Assembly: GCA_963824095.1 (NCBI GenBank)
Contig: CAWGNS010000009.1
Coordinates: forward strand, 806,001-870,000
DNA length: 64,000 bases
Reading direction: 5' to 3'
Source: JBBDWJ01 sp963824095
Lineage (GTDB): Bacteria > Acidobacteriota > Terriglobia > Bryobacterales > UBA6623
The notes beneath the pieces are model-generated. The model was not told the origin of the DNA. It did no database searches and saw nothing but the letters and a program-made list of their open reading frames with translations. The stretch's first letter is position 1. Each line of letters starts with the position of its first letter. The translations under genes and the position numbers were made by a program. This document shows, piece after piece, positions 53,073 to 61,300 of this stretch.

Positions 53073-53081
53073 CACAAAGCG

Positions 53082-53110
53082 AGTATACATGTCTGAGGTA
53101 AAAAGGCCAA
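53082..53110 (-). promoter_or_regulatory. Sigma-70-type promoter overlapping the kinase 5' end
   Basis: On the minus strand, TTGGCC (53110-53105), a spacer of exactly 17 bases, and TATACT (53087-53082). Transcription would start near 53075, within a few bases of ATG 53072, giving a leaderless or almost leaderless message. Confidence 0.6.
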
Positions 53111-53473
53111 GGGTTTCCCTTAATTTTCAGGCATTTACCTTAGAACTGCCTCCCATGTAGATAGTATCGGCGCTGGGGCCATGGACCTTAGTTCCGCCTC
53201 GGCGGGGGTGGTCGTAAGGGTGTGGCCGGCGTTGTAAGCCCCCCTGGATAAGACGCTGAGGGAAATTACGCGGCCCAGGGGCGGGGAGGCCCACCAAAGG
53301 CCCGGTTTGACAGGCTTTTCGCCGCGCTGCTAGCATACCGAATAGCTTCCTGCCCGCATTGGTTCCCCTTGGTGCGCTAACCAACGTTGAGGACCGGCAA
53401 CCAGCCGGGAAAGCAGGTCGGCCGCGGTGCTGTGCTTTGTTGAGACGCCGGGCCGGGAAAGAAAGCGTGTGCT
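53091..53473. other. Structured intergenic region, possible small RNA or long leader
   Basis: 383 bases between divergent genes. There is no protein frame of note. Strong local pairing is seen: GCCCCCCTGG (about 53238) against CCAGGGGCGGGG (about 53277), plus several GGCC-type stems. It may hold a non-coding RNA or the folded leader of the TPR gene. No known RNA family signature was identified. Confidence 0.4.
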
Positions 53474-54175
53474 GTGGCGAAAATCTCTCGTAAGTCACTG
53501 AAAAGAGATGAGATCCGCGAAGAGCTGGAGGTCTCGGTTAACTACGTTGTGGAGCACCGCAAGGCGGTCGCCATCACGGCCGTGCTGGCCCTGCTGATCG
53601 GCTCGGCTCTGGCGTTCTACCTAGGGCACCGGCGGACGCAGACGACCGCGGCGCGCAAAGCCCTACAGGCCGCGATCGAGCAATTCCACGGCCGCGTCGA
53701 CACCGAACCGCACATGGGCATCGTCACCTTCACGACCTCGATCGAGCGGCGGGAGCGGGTCACCGAAGCCTTCCAGGGGGTGGAAAAGGAGTTTCCGGGT
53801 ACCCCCGAAGCCGACGCTTCGAAGTACTATCTGGGGCTGCTCGACCTGGAGCAGGAGAAGTACCAGGATGCCCAGCCGAAGTTGGAGGCCGCGATCCAGA
53901 GCTCGAACAAGGAGTTCGCGGCGCTGGCGCGGCTGGCGCTGGCGGAATGCTACCAGGGGCTGGGCAAGGACGCCGAGGCCAAGCAGCAGTATCAGTACCT
54001 GGTCGCCCACCCCACGACGATGGTTCCCAAGGGCCGCGCCCAACTGGCGCTGGCGCGTTACCTGTCGACGCGCGAGCCCGAGGAAGCCAAGCAGATCCTC
54101 AACGAGCTGATCCGCCAGCCGGGCGTGTTGGGCGGAGCGGCCTCGGCGGCGCTGCGGGAGATGTCGGGGGCCTAG
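53474..54175 (+). CDS. Membrane-anchored TPR protein (YfgM-like)
   Basis: 233 residues from GTG 53474. A charged N terminus (KISRKSLKRDEIREELE) is followed by one membrane helix at about 33-52 (AVAITAVLALLIGSALAFYLG) and a C-terminal region of tetratricopeptide repeats (ADASKYYLGLLDLEQEKYQ, AALARLALAECYQGLGKDAE, AQLALARYLSTREPEEAKQ). This is the layout of YfgM, which helps chaperones at the SecYEG translocon. The similarity is in layout, so the role is a guess. Upstream lies a structured non-coding region. Confidence 0.75.
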   Translation: MAKISRKSLKRDEIREELEVSVNYVVEHRKAVAITAVLALLIGSALAFYLGHRRTQTTAARKALQAAIEQFHGRVDTEPHMGIVTFTTSIERRERVTEAFQGVEKEFPGTPEADASKYYLGLLDLEQEKYQDAQPKLEAAIQSSNKEFAALARLALAECYQGLGKDAEAKQQYQYLVAHPTTMVPKGRAQLALARYLSTREPEEAKQILNELIRQPGVLGGAASAALREMSGA

Positions 54176-54600
54176 GGCGGCTTAGGAACGCCGGCGTTTG
54201 CGCCGACACCTGGGCGTGGCCTTCTAGGAAGGCCGACGATTGCGTGTGGCGCTCCGTGAAGGTAGCGACATCCATGATAGGAATATGTCAAGGGAAAACG
54301 GAGATTTCCCTGGACGCCGGAACAGGGTTCTGCTGGGGCGCCGAAAGCGATATCGTCGGTGCCACGGTTTGCCAGCGAGCGGTTCGCAAACGGGTCCACG
54401 CGTCAGCGGGACCAGACATCCATGTGCGGGAACAGCTCGACGCCGTCCTCGAAGATTGAGTGAGAGCAAAGCGGCCGGCCTCGAAACAGGCACAGGGGCA
54501 AAACGGGAGTCGGAACTCCCGGTTGCAGTCGCTACCCGGCGAGGACCGGCCGCTCGTTCGCTGGCAAAACGTTGCTGTGTTTTCCCAACCAGTCGGCTGG
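54176..54600. other. Intergenic region with inverted segments, no clear gene
   Basis: Segments near 54366-54393 (GGTTTGCCAGCGAGCGG) and 54548-54571 (CCGCTCGTTCGCTGGC) are rough inverses, enclosing about 150 bases. A 61-codon frame from ATG 54274 (MIGICQGKTEIS to LED) ends at 54459; it has no recognised relatives and is not called as a gene. Confidence 0.4.
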
Positions 54601-54767
54601 GGTTGTTTTCCCGCCGGAGCCGCCCGTCGCGGCGTCTTGCTTTGCAGAACGGCCCGCAGCTGTCCAGGGCGCGCCGTGTTGTGGCGCGGCGCAGCGTACC
54701 CTGGACAGCGAGGACCGTTCTGCTACGCCGGGCGCGACGACGGGCGGCTCGGCGAGGAAAACAACCT
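54601..54767. repeat. 167-bp imperfect palindrome beside the IS110 element
   Basis: The left arm from 54601 (GGTTGTTTTCCCGCCGGAGC, GCAGAACGG, CTGTCCAGGG) is mirrored by the right arm ending at 54767 (CCCTGGACAGCG, CCGTTCTGC, GAGGAAAACAACC). The arms are about 75 bases with a loop of about 20. It lies just after the transposase stop and could be part of the element's 3' end or the target in which it landed. Confidence 0.75.
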
Positions 54768-54792
54768 TTCCCGCTGGTGAGCTCAGAGCGGC

Positions 54793-55845
54793 TTACGCCG
54801 CCTGGCCGCTGGGCGCCGGCTCGCTCAGTGGGCCGCGGCTGTGAAACGGCTGCCGCGACTTGTCCACCGCCAGCAGATACGCCACCAACTTGCGCGCCAC
54901 CACCAGCGTCGCCCGGTTGCGATGCCCGCGCTCGAGTTCGCGCTGGTACACCGCCGCCAGTGGCTCGTTCCAGCGCGGCGCCAGCTTGGCCGCTTCGATC
55001 AGTACCGTCTGCAGATGCGCGTTGCGCTGTTTGGAAAGCGGGGTGCGTTGCTGGCGTTCGCCGGAAGATCGCAGCGCCGACGTCAATCCGCAATAGCTCA
55101 CCGCATGCGCAATCGAGGCGAAGCGTTCGGGCTCGCCCACCTCCAGCGCCCACGTCAGTGCCGTCACTTCGCCCACCGCCGGGATGCTCCGCAGCAGCCG
55201 CACCCGTTCGGCCAACAGCGCATCGTGGCGCAGTCGCGCCAGCAGTTGCCGCTGCGTCCCTTCGAACAGCTGCAGCGCACCCCGGCTCAACCGCAGCAGA
55301 TCCTTCACCGACGGCGGCACTTCCTCCAGAGTCTCGAGCAACTCGCTGAAATATTTGCGGCCATACAGCCGCCGTTTGTTGTAGCTCGCGCCTACTTCCA
55401 TCAGCAAGCCGGCGATCTTGTTCTTCTGCCGCACCGCCTGCCGCACCACCAGATTGCGGTAGCGCAATAGCCGCCGCAACTCGCGGATCTCGGCCGGCGC
55501 CACATAGCACGCCGGCAGCAGATCGCAGCGCAGCAGGTCGGCAATTTTGCGCGCATCCAGCCGGTCGGTCTTCTTTTTGCAGGCGGCGATCGCCTGCATC
55601 ATCGCCGGATGGCCCATCTGTAGTTGGCTGGCGTAGGGCTGCAGCGTATCGTAGATCCAGCCGCTGAACAGCGTCGCCTCCAGCGCCGCTTGCCACGGCT
55701 CGCCGCGCTGCTCGGCCCACTGCCGCAACACTTCCCGCGTCGCCGGCAGCTTGCCTTCCTCGACGATCTGGCCGTCGCCGCGTTTGACGCAGTAGCTGAT
55801 GCTTTTCTTGTGGACGTCGAATCCGATATAGTGATTGACGCTCAT
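54793..55845 (-). CDS. IS110-family transposase (DEDD recombinase)
   Basis: 350 residues, full length. The N-terminal RuvC-like DEDD domain has D10 in YIGFDVHKKS, E56 in ALEATLFSGW, and D94/D97 in KKTDRLDARKIADLL. The C-terminal Tnp20 domain has RLLRSIPAVGEVTALTWALE and GLTSALRSSGERQQRTPLSK, holding the catalytic Ser. Recent work on this family shows that a structured RNA encoded at the element's end guides target and donor choice (bridge RNA). The ribosome binding site AGGAG lies inside a perfect 11-bp stem just upstream, so translation is probably restrained. No defects seen; possibly active. Confidence 0.92.
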   Translation of the reverse strand: MSVNHYIGFDVHKKSISYCVKRGDGQIVEEGKLPATREVLRQWAEQRGEPWQAALEATLFSGWIYDTLQPYASQLQMGHPAMMQAIAACKKKTDRLDARKIADLLRCDLLPACYVAPAEIRELRRLLRYRNLVVRQAVRQKNKIAGLLMEVGASYNKRRLYGRKYFSELLETLEEVPPSVKDLLRLSRGALQLFEGTQRQLLARLRHDALLAERVRLLRSIPAVGEVTALTWALEVGEPERFASIAHAVSYCGLTSALRSSGERQQRTPLSKQRNAHLQTVLIEAAKLAPRWNEPLAAVYQRELERGHRNRATLVVARKLVAYLLAVDKSRQPFHSRGPLSEPAPSGQAA

Positions 55846-55846
55846 T

Positions 55847-55919
55847 GGGTTCTCCTGTTTGTGGTTTCTGAGCCGGTTCGTCTAAACCGGTCTCGGCATT
55901 GTAGCCCTCAGGAGAACCC
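55847..55919 (-). promoter_or_regulatory. Nested hairpin in the IS110 leader masking the ribosome binding site
   Basis: GGGTTCTCCTG (55847-55857) and CAGGAGAACCC (55909-55919) are perfect 11-bp inverted repeats. Inside, CCGGTT/AACCGG (55873-55878, 55885-55890) form a second stem. Read on the minus strand, the second outer arm contains AGGAG two bases into the stem and ends one base before the ATG. It may act as a translational brake or as part of a bridge RNA. Confidence 0.6.
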
Positions 55920-55945
55920 TTTCTCATCTCCACCCCTATACATTC

Positions 55946-56060
55946 AAACAGGCGCTCCTCCCGCCTGTCGGCCGCAGCGAAGCGGAGGCCCCTCCTGGTC
56001 CTCCACACAGGCTCAGGGCCGCCTAACGGCGGCGACAGGCGAGAGCGCCTGTTTCTGCAC
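55946..56060. repeat. Composite repeat with ACAGGCG ends, copy C
   Basis: It begins AAACAGGCGCTCCTCCCGCC and ends GAGAGCGCCTGTTTCTGC, with GGCCGCAGCGAAGCGGAGGC and GGCCGCCTAACGGCGGCGAC inside. Shorter than copy B. It directly abuts the IS110 leader. Confidence 0.75.
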
Positions 56061-56076
56061 CGGAAACTCCCGCTGG

Positions 56077-56202
56077 GCCCCGTAGCGCAGGGCTGGCGCC
56101 TTTCCAGACCTGCGGCTTTTTCCCCCGCCCTTCGCGCCTTCCCGCAAAGTTCAACCCGGCCGAAAGGCCCGCAGGTCTCTTCGAGCCGTGCGCTACGTGG
56201 CT
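56077..56202. repeat. GTAGCGCAGGGCTGG inverted repeat, second copy
   Basis: The left arm CCCCGTAGCGCAGGGCTGG with CCAGACCTGCGG is mirrored by CCGCAGGTCTC and GTGCGCTAC. It matches 5853-6020 but with a shorter, unrelated centre. It lies just upstream of the P1 peptidase gene. Confidence 0.7.
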
Positions 56203-56257
56203 GGCCGCTAGCGGGCGGCCGGTTGTTTTCGCGATCGTTGTGGAGGACACTGTTGCG

Positions 56258-57422
56258 ATGCGAGTGCGTGCAATGGTTTCCGTTACCCTCCTCTTGGCGG
56301 GCCTTGCCTGCGTTGCTTCGGCGCAGACAAACCCCCGGGCGCGCGGGTTGGGCGTGCCGTTCGATGGCAACCCGGGACAGTGGAATGCGATCACCGACGT
56401 CGCGGGCGTCGAGGTTGGGCAGACGACCCTGATCGAAGGCGACAGCGTGCGTACCGGCGTCACCGCCGTGCTGCCACGGGGCAAGCAGAGCAACGACTCG
56501 GTGTTCGCGGGGTGGTTTTCGCAGAACGGTGATGGGGAGATGACCGGCACGACCTGGATCGAGGAGTCCGGGTTCCTCGACGGGCCGGTGATGATTACCA
56601 ATACACACAGCGTCGGCGTGGTGCGCGACGCCGTCATCGCCTGGCAGTTGAAGACCGGGCTCAAACCCAAGACCAACACCTACGGCGACAGCTTCTTTTC
56701 GTTGCCGGTGGTGGCGGAAACCTTCGACGGGCGGCTGAACGACGTCAATGGATTTCACGTCAAGCCGGAGCACGCGATCGAGGCGATCGAGAGCGCGCAA
56801 ACCGGGCCGGTCGCGGAGGGCAACCACGGCGGCGGCACCGGGATGCGGTGTTTTGGATTCAAGGGCGGCACGGGTACTTCATCGCGGGTGCTCGACGCGC
56901 AGTACGGCGGGTATACCGTCGGCGTGCTGGTGCAGTGCAATTGCGGCGGCCGGCGGCAACTGCTGGTGGCGGGCGTGCCGGTGGGGCGCGAGATCCCGGA
57001 AACCGGCGATCGCGCCGGCGTCGAGGCCCCTCCGGAACGGGAAGTGGGCTCGATCATCATCGTGATTGCCACCGACGCGCCGCTGCTGCCGCATCAACTC
57101 AAGCGGCTGGCGCGGCGCGGCAACGATGGGGCTGGCGCGCAACGGGGCGACTTCGGGCAATAGTTCCGGCGATATTTTCATCGCGTTTTCAACGGCGAAC
57201 CCCGATGCGGCGCGCGTTTCCGGCATTGCCGAATTGAAAATGCTGCCCAATAATTCGATGGACAGCCTGTTTTCGGCCACCGTCGAAGCCACTGAGGAAG
57301 CCATTATCAACGCCATGGTTGGGGCCGAGACCATGACGGGGGCCAATCACCAGACGGTGGTGGCGCTGCCGCATGACGGGCTGCGGCAGGCACTGAAGAA
57401 ATACAACCGGCTGCAGGAGTAG
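56258..57422 (+). pseudogene. P1-family (DmpA-like) aminopeptidase, frameshifted near the 3' end
   Basis: The protein starts at ATG 56258, 11 bases after GGAGG, with a signal peptide (VSVTLLLAGLACVASA). The DmpA fold is clear: WNAITDVAGVEVGQTTLIEG, VLPRGKQSNDSVFAGW, TNTHSVGVVRDAVIAW, EGNHGGGTGMRCFGFKGGTG. Near 57110-57125, in LARRGND, the frame shifts: the open frame ends at 57163, while homology goes on in another frame as MGLARNGATSGNSSGDIFIA to the end at 57422 (YNRLQE). The Ser at which these enzymes cut themselves to become active lies in the second part (GNSSGDI), so the shifted product would be dead. A one-base sequence error is the other explanation. Confidence 0.82.
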
Positions 57423-57784
57423 TCGAGCCGCTTGCGCTTTTCGTCCTCGCGATGCTGGCCCACCGGCGGGGCGAAAATGCTGTTACACCCGCTGCGACTG
57501 CTCCCTTCCCATAGTCCCATAGTGGCCTTTCCATAGTGGTTGAGCGGCTGAAGCGCCGGGTGAAACGGTGGGCTTCGCCCCCTGCTTCCCCGGGGGCTCG
57601 GCCCGCACCCTTACGGGGGCGGCTCCGATTTCGCGGTTCGATGATGGTTGGGGTTTGGTTGGTTGCGTGAGGCTAGCGGCGAGTGTCGGGGCCGCAATAG
57701 CCCGGGATGGGTTGCTTTGGGTTTCGTTCGAGACAGGGTTTCGTTCGAGACAGGGGAAAGAGAGCGGGGAAAGGCGGAGAGGTT
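57423..57784. other. Intergenic region with two repeat types
   Basis: It contains the GGCCCGCACCCTTACGGGGG block (57597-57640, matching 49346-49390) and an exact tandem pair of the 17-bp unit GGGTTTCGTTCGAGACA (57719-57752), about 30 bases before the tautomerase-like start codon. No gene is seen. Confidence 0.6.
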
Positions 57785-58174
57785 ATGGCCCAGGTTAAAA
57801 TTTACGGCTTGCGGGAGCAGCTTGATCCGAGGATCCCGGCCGTGTCGGAGGTGCTCCACTCCTGCGTTGTCGATGCACTGCAGTATCCGTCGGACAAGCG
57901 GGCGCATCGTTTCTTTCCGCTCGACGCCGCGGAGTTTTTCTATCCGGCCGGGCGAAGCAGCCAATACACGATCATCGAGATCAGCATGTTCGAGGGCCGC
58001 AGCGTGGAGGCGAAAAAGAAACTGATCCGGTTGATCTTCGAACGGTTTCGGGACAAGCTCGACATCGCTCCGCAAGACGTAGAGATCACGATCGTCGAGA
58101 CCCCAAGACACAATTGGGGTTTCCGCGGCCTGCCCGGAGATGAACACGATTTGAACTACCAGGTCGAGGTTTAA
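57785..58174 (+). CDS. Tautomerase-superfamily-like protein without Pro-1
   Basis: 129 residues from ATG 57785, preceded by AAAGGCGGAGAGG. The whole protein matches a tautomerase-fold family: QVKIYGLREQLDPRIPAVSE, SDKRAHRFFPLDAAEFFYP, YTIIEISMFEGRSVEAKKKL, DVEITIVETPRHNWGFRGLP. Tautomerases use the N-terminal proline, exposed after Met removal, as catalytic base. Here residue 2 is Ala (MAQVKIYG), so the usual chemistry is not possible and the protein may have another role. Cytoplasmic. Single gene, upstream of the DUF1592 gene. Confidence 0.75.
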   Translation: MAQVKIYGLREQLDPRIPAVSEVLHSCVVDALQYPSDKRAHRFFPLDAAEFFYPAGRSSQYTIIEISMFEGRSVEAKKKLIRLIFERFRDKLDIAPQDVEITIVETPRHNWGFRGLPGDEHDLNYQVEV

Positions 58175-58308
58175 GCATCTCCGGGCGGCCTTTTCATGCC
58201 GTTTTCGCCCACCGGGCGGCGGGGCCGGAGTTAAACGATGTTAAACTGTTAACCAATCAGAGAGGTTTCGTTTCGTTCGCAGCGATCCCCGAGGGCCGAG
58301 GTATTGGG

Positions 58309-61300
58309 TTGAGACTTTTGCGACGTAGCGCCTTCGCCATGATTTCGCGGCTGGCGGCCGGATTGGTTGCCGTGGCCGCGGTCCCCGCCGCTTTCGCCGC
58401 GGGCCCCACGCTCGACCAACAGTTCGCGCAAACGGTTCAGCCCTTCGTCACTCAATATTGCATCGCTTGCCATAGCGGCAAGACTCCGGCGGCGCAGTTC
58501 GATCTCAAGGCCTACACGAGCGTCGAGACGGTGGCGCAGGACTTTCCGCATTGGGCGCGTGTGCTCGACAAGCTCTCGGCGCAGCAGATGCCGCCCAAGA
58601 TGATGCCGCAGCCGCCCGAGGCCAGCCGGCAGCAGGTGATCGACTGGATTCGAGCGATGCGCGCGGCCGAGGCGGAACGCAACGCCGGCGACCCCGGCGT
58701 GGTGCTGACGCGGCGGCTGAGCAACGCCGAGTACAACTACACGATCCGCGACCTGACGGGCGTCGACATGCAGCCGACGCGGGAGTTTCCGGTCGATCCG
58801 GCGAATCCGGCGGGCTTCGACAATTCCGGCGAATCGCTGGCGACCTCGCCCGCGCTGCTGAAGAAATATCTGCAGGCGGCGCGCGACGTGGCCGACCACA
58901 TGGTGCTCAAGCTCGACGGCTTCGACTTCGCGACGCACCCGATGCTGGTGGAAACCGACCGCGACCGCTACGCGATCCAGCGGATTGTCGATTTCTACAA
59001 ACGCCAGCCCACCGACTACGCGGACTATTTCGAGGCGGCGTGGCGCTACAAGTATCGCCGCGCGCTGGGCAAGCCGCGGGCGACCTTGGCCTCCACGGCG
59101 GCCGACGCCAAGGTGAGCGCCAAGTATCTGGCGCTGGTCTGGCCGCTGCTCGAGGAAAAGCCCAAGGCGGCCCAACAGGAAGTCGGGCCGATCGCCCGGC
59201 TGCAGTCGATGTGGCGGGCGCTGCCGCCGCCGCAGGGAACGGCCAACACAAAAGAGCCCCAGGCAAAAGACCCGGCGCAACTCCGCGAGCTGTGCGTTTC
59301 GATGCGCGATTTCGTGGTGCGCATCCGCACGCACACGGCAATGCAGTTCGCGGCGCCGGTGGTGGCGGGGCTGAGCCCCTGGTCGCAGCCGCTGATCAAC
59401 TGGAAGCTGCGCGAGTTCGCCTCGCACCGCAGGAATTTCGACCCCAACACGCTGCGCATGGCGAGCGATCCGCCGATTGTTCTGCCGAAGATTCCCGATT
59501 ACCCCGATCTGGGCGAGGAAGCGGCGCCGCGCGCGGCCGCGCTGGCGTTGACGGCGCGGGCCGGCGATCAGGACCTGATTGTTCCCGACGGCGAACGCGA
59601 GCGCTACGAGGAATCGTTCGCGCGCTTCAGCTCGGTGTTTCCCGATGCGTTTTACATTAGCGAGCGCGGGCGGTTTTATCCCGACGATTCCGAAGACAAG
59701 GGACGCCTGCTCAGCGCCGGCTTCCACAACGTGATGGGGTATTTCCGCGACGACACGCCGTTGATGGAGCTGATCCTCGACGACGAGGGCAACCGCGAGC
59801 TGAACCGGCTTTGGGACGAGTTCGATTTCATTGCCGACTACACCAAGCGCACCTGGGTGCAGTATTTCTTCAACCAGAGCGGCGAGGTGGAGGGCAACGG
59901 CCGCGAGTCGGGCAGCGAGCGGCCTTCCGACAAGGCGGTGAGCGCCACGGCGGTGATTTTTGGATTGCGCGACGCCTACCTGGCGAAAGCCAAGGAAGAC
60001 CCCACGAACGACCCGGTGGCGGCGGAGGCGATTCGCGATCACTTCCAGCGCGTGAACGACACGATCCGGTCGGTGGAGCGGATGCGCGCCGAAGCCGAGC
60101 CGAGCCAACTCGACGCCCTGCTGAAGTTCGCCGAGCGCGCCTACCGCCGGCCGCTGACGAAGGCCGAGCGCGACGACATTCTGGGGTATTACCACACGCT
60201 GCGCGACAAGAACGAACTGACGCACGAAGAGGCGATCCGCAATTCGATCGTCGGCATTCTGATGTCGCCCGACTTTTCGTTCCGCCTGGATCTGGTGGAC
60301 GAGCCGGCGCTGCGCAGCTCGTCGGGCGCCGCGGGACAGCCCTCCGCATCGGCGGGAACGGGAAAGGCCGTGGTGCGGAATGTTTCCACCGATGGGAAAG
60401 TAGCCGGCGCGGCGAAAGGCCATAGCGTCGTCGGGGTTCCGCTTTCCGACTACGCGCTGGCCAGCCGGCTCAGCTATTTCCTTTGGTCGAGCATGCCCGA
60501 CCAGGAGTTGCTCGACCATGCCGCGGCCGGCGATCTGCACCGACCCGAGGTGATCATCGCCGAGGCTCGCCGCATGTTGAAAGACAAGCGCTCGCTGGGG
60601 CTGGCCACCGAGTTCGGCGGCAACTGGCTCGATTTCCGGCGCTTCGAGCAGCACAACGCCGTCGACCGCGAACGCTTCCCCATGTTCGACAACGAGCTGC
60701 GCGAGGCGATGTTCCAGGAACCGATCCGGCTGATCGAGGACATGATCCAGAGCAACCGGCCGGTGCTCGACCTGATCTACGGCGACTATACGTTCGTCAA
60801 CCCGGTGCTGGCGAGGCATTACGGCATGCCCGAGGTTTCCGGCGGCGAGGACCACTGGGTCCGCGTCGACCAGGCGAGCCGCTACGAACGCGGCGGGCTG
60901 CTGCCGATGTCGGTGTTTCTGACGCAGAGTTCGCCGGGGCTGCGAACCAGCCCGGTGAAGCGCGGCAACTGGCTGGTGAAGCGAGTGCTGGGCGAGGTGA
61001 TTCCACCGCCGCCGCCGGTGGTGCCCGAACTGCCCAGCGACGAATCGAAGTCGGACCTGCCGCTGCGCGACATGCTGGCGAAGCATCGCTCGAACCCGGT
61101 GTGCGCCGCCTGCCACGCGCGGTTTGATTCGTTCGGCCTGGCGTTTGAAGGCTATGGACCGGTGGGCGAGGCGCGCCAGGTGGATCTGGCCGGACGGCCC
61201 GTCGATACCAGCGCGGTGTTTCCCGGCGGCAGCCAGGGCTCGGGTGTGGAGGGCGTCATCCACTACATCCAACAGCATCGCGAGAAGGACTATCTGGAGA

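Larger units (their letters stand above)
54780..55945 (-). mobile_element. IS110-family insertion sequence (boundaries approximate)
   Basis: A complete IS110-type transposase gene with about 100 bases of structured leader on its 5' side and a large palindrome on its 3' side. The family has no long terminal inverted repeats, so the exact ends cannot be read; the limits given run from the transposase 3' end to the start of composite repeat copy C. Confidence 0.65.

Noticed and set aside
53140..53330. 6S RNA or signal-recognition-particle RNA
   Set aside because: The region folds, but the conserved sequence marks of these RNAs were not found, so no family name is given.
54274..54459. A 61-codon open frame downstream of the TPR gene
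   Set aside because: No recognised relatives, no good ribosome binding site, and it lies inside an inverted-repeat region; left uncalled.
54224..56827. An 867-codon open frame on the minus strand
   Set aside because: It is a shadow: it overlaps the IS110 transposase and the P1 peptidase in other frames, has low-complexity Arg/Ala/Pro composition and no recognisable domain.
58249..61278. A 1009-codon open frame on the minus strand opposite the DUF1592 gene
   Set aside because: High GC makes long antisense frames common. Its His/Arg/Ala-rich translation is typical of a reversed GC-rich gene, and the plus-strand protein has clear family motifs.
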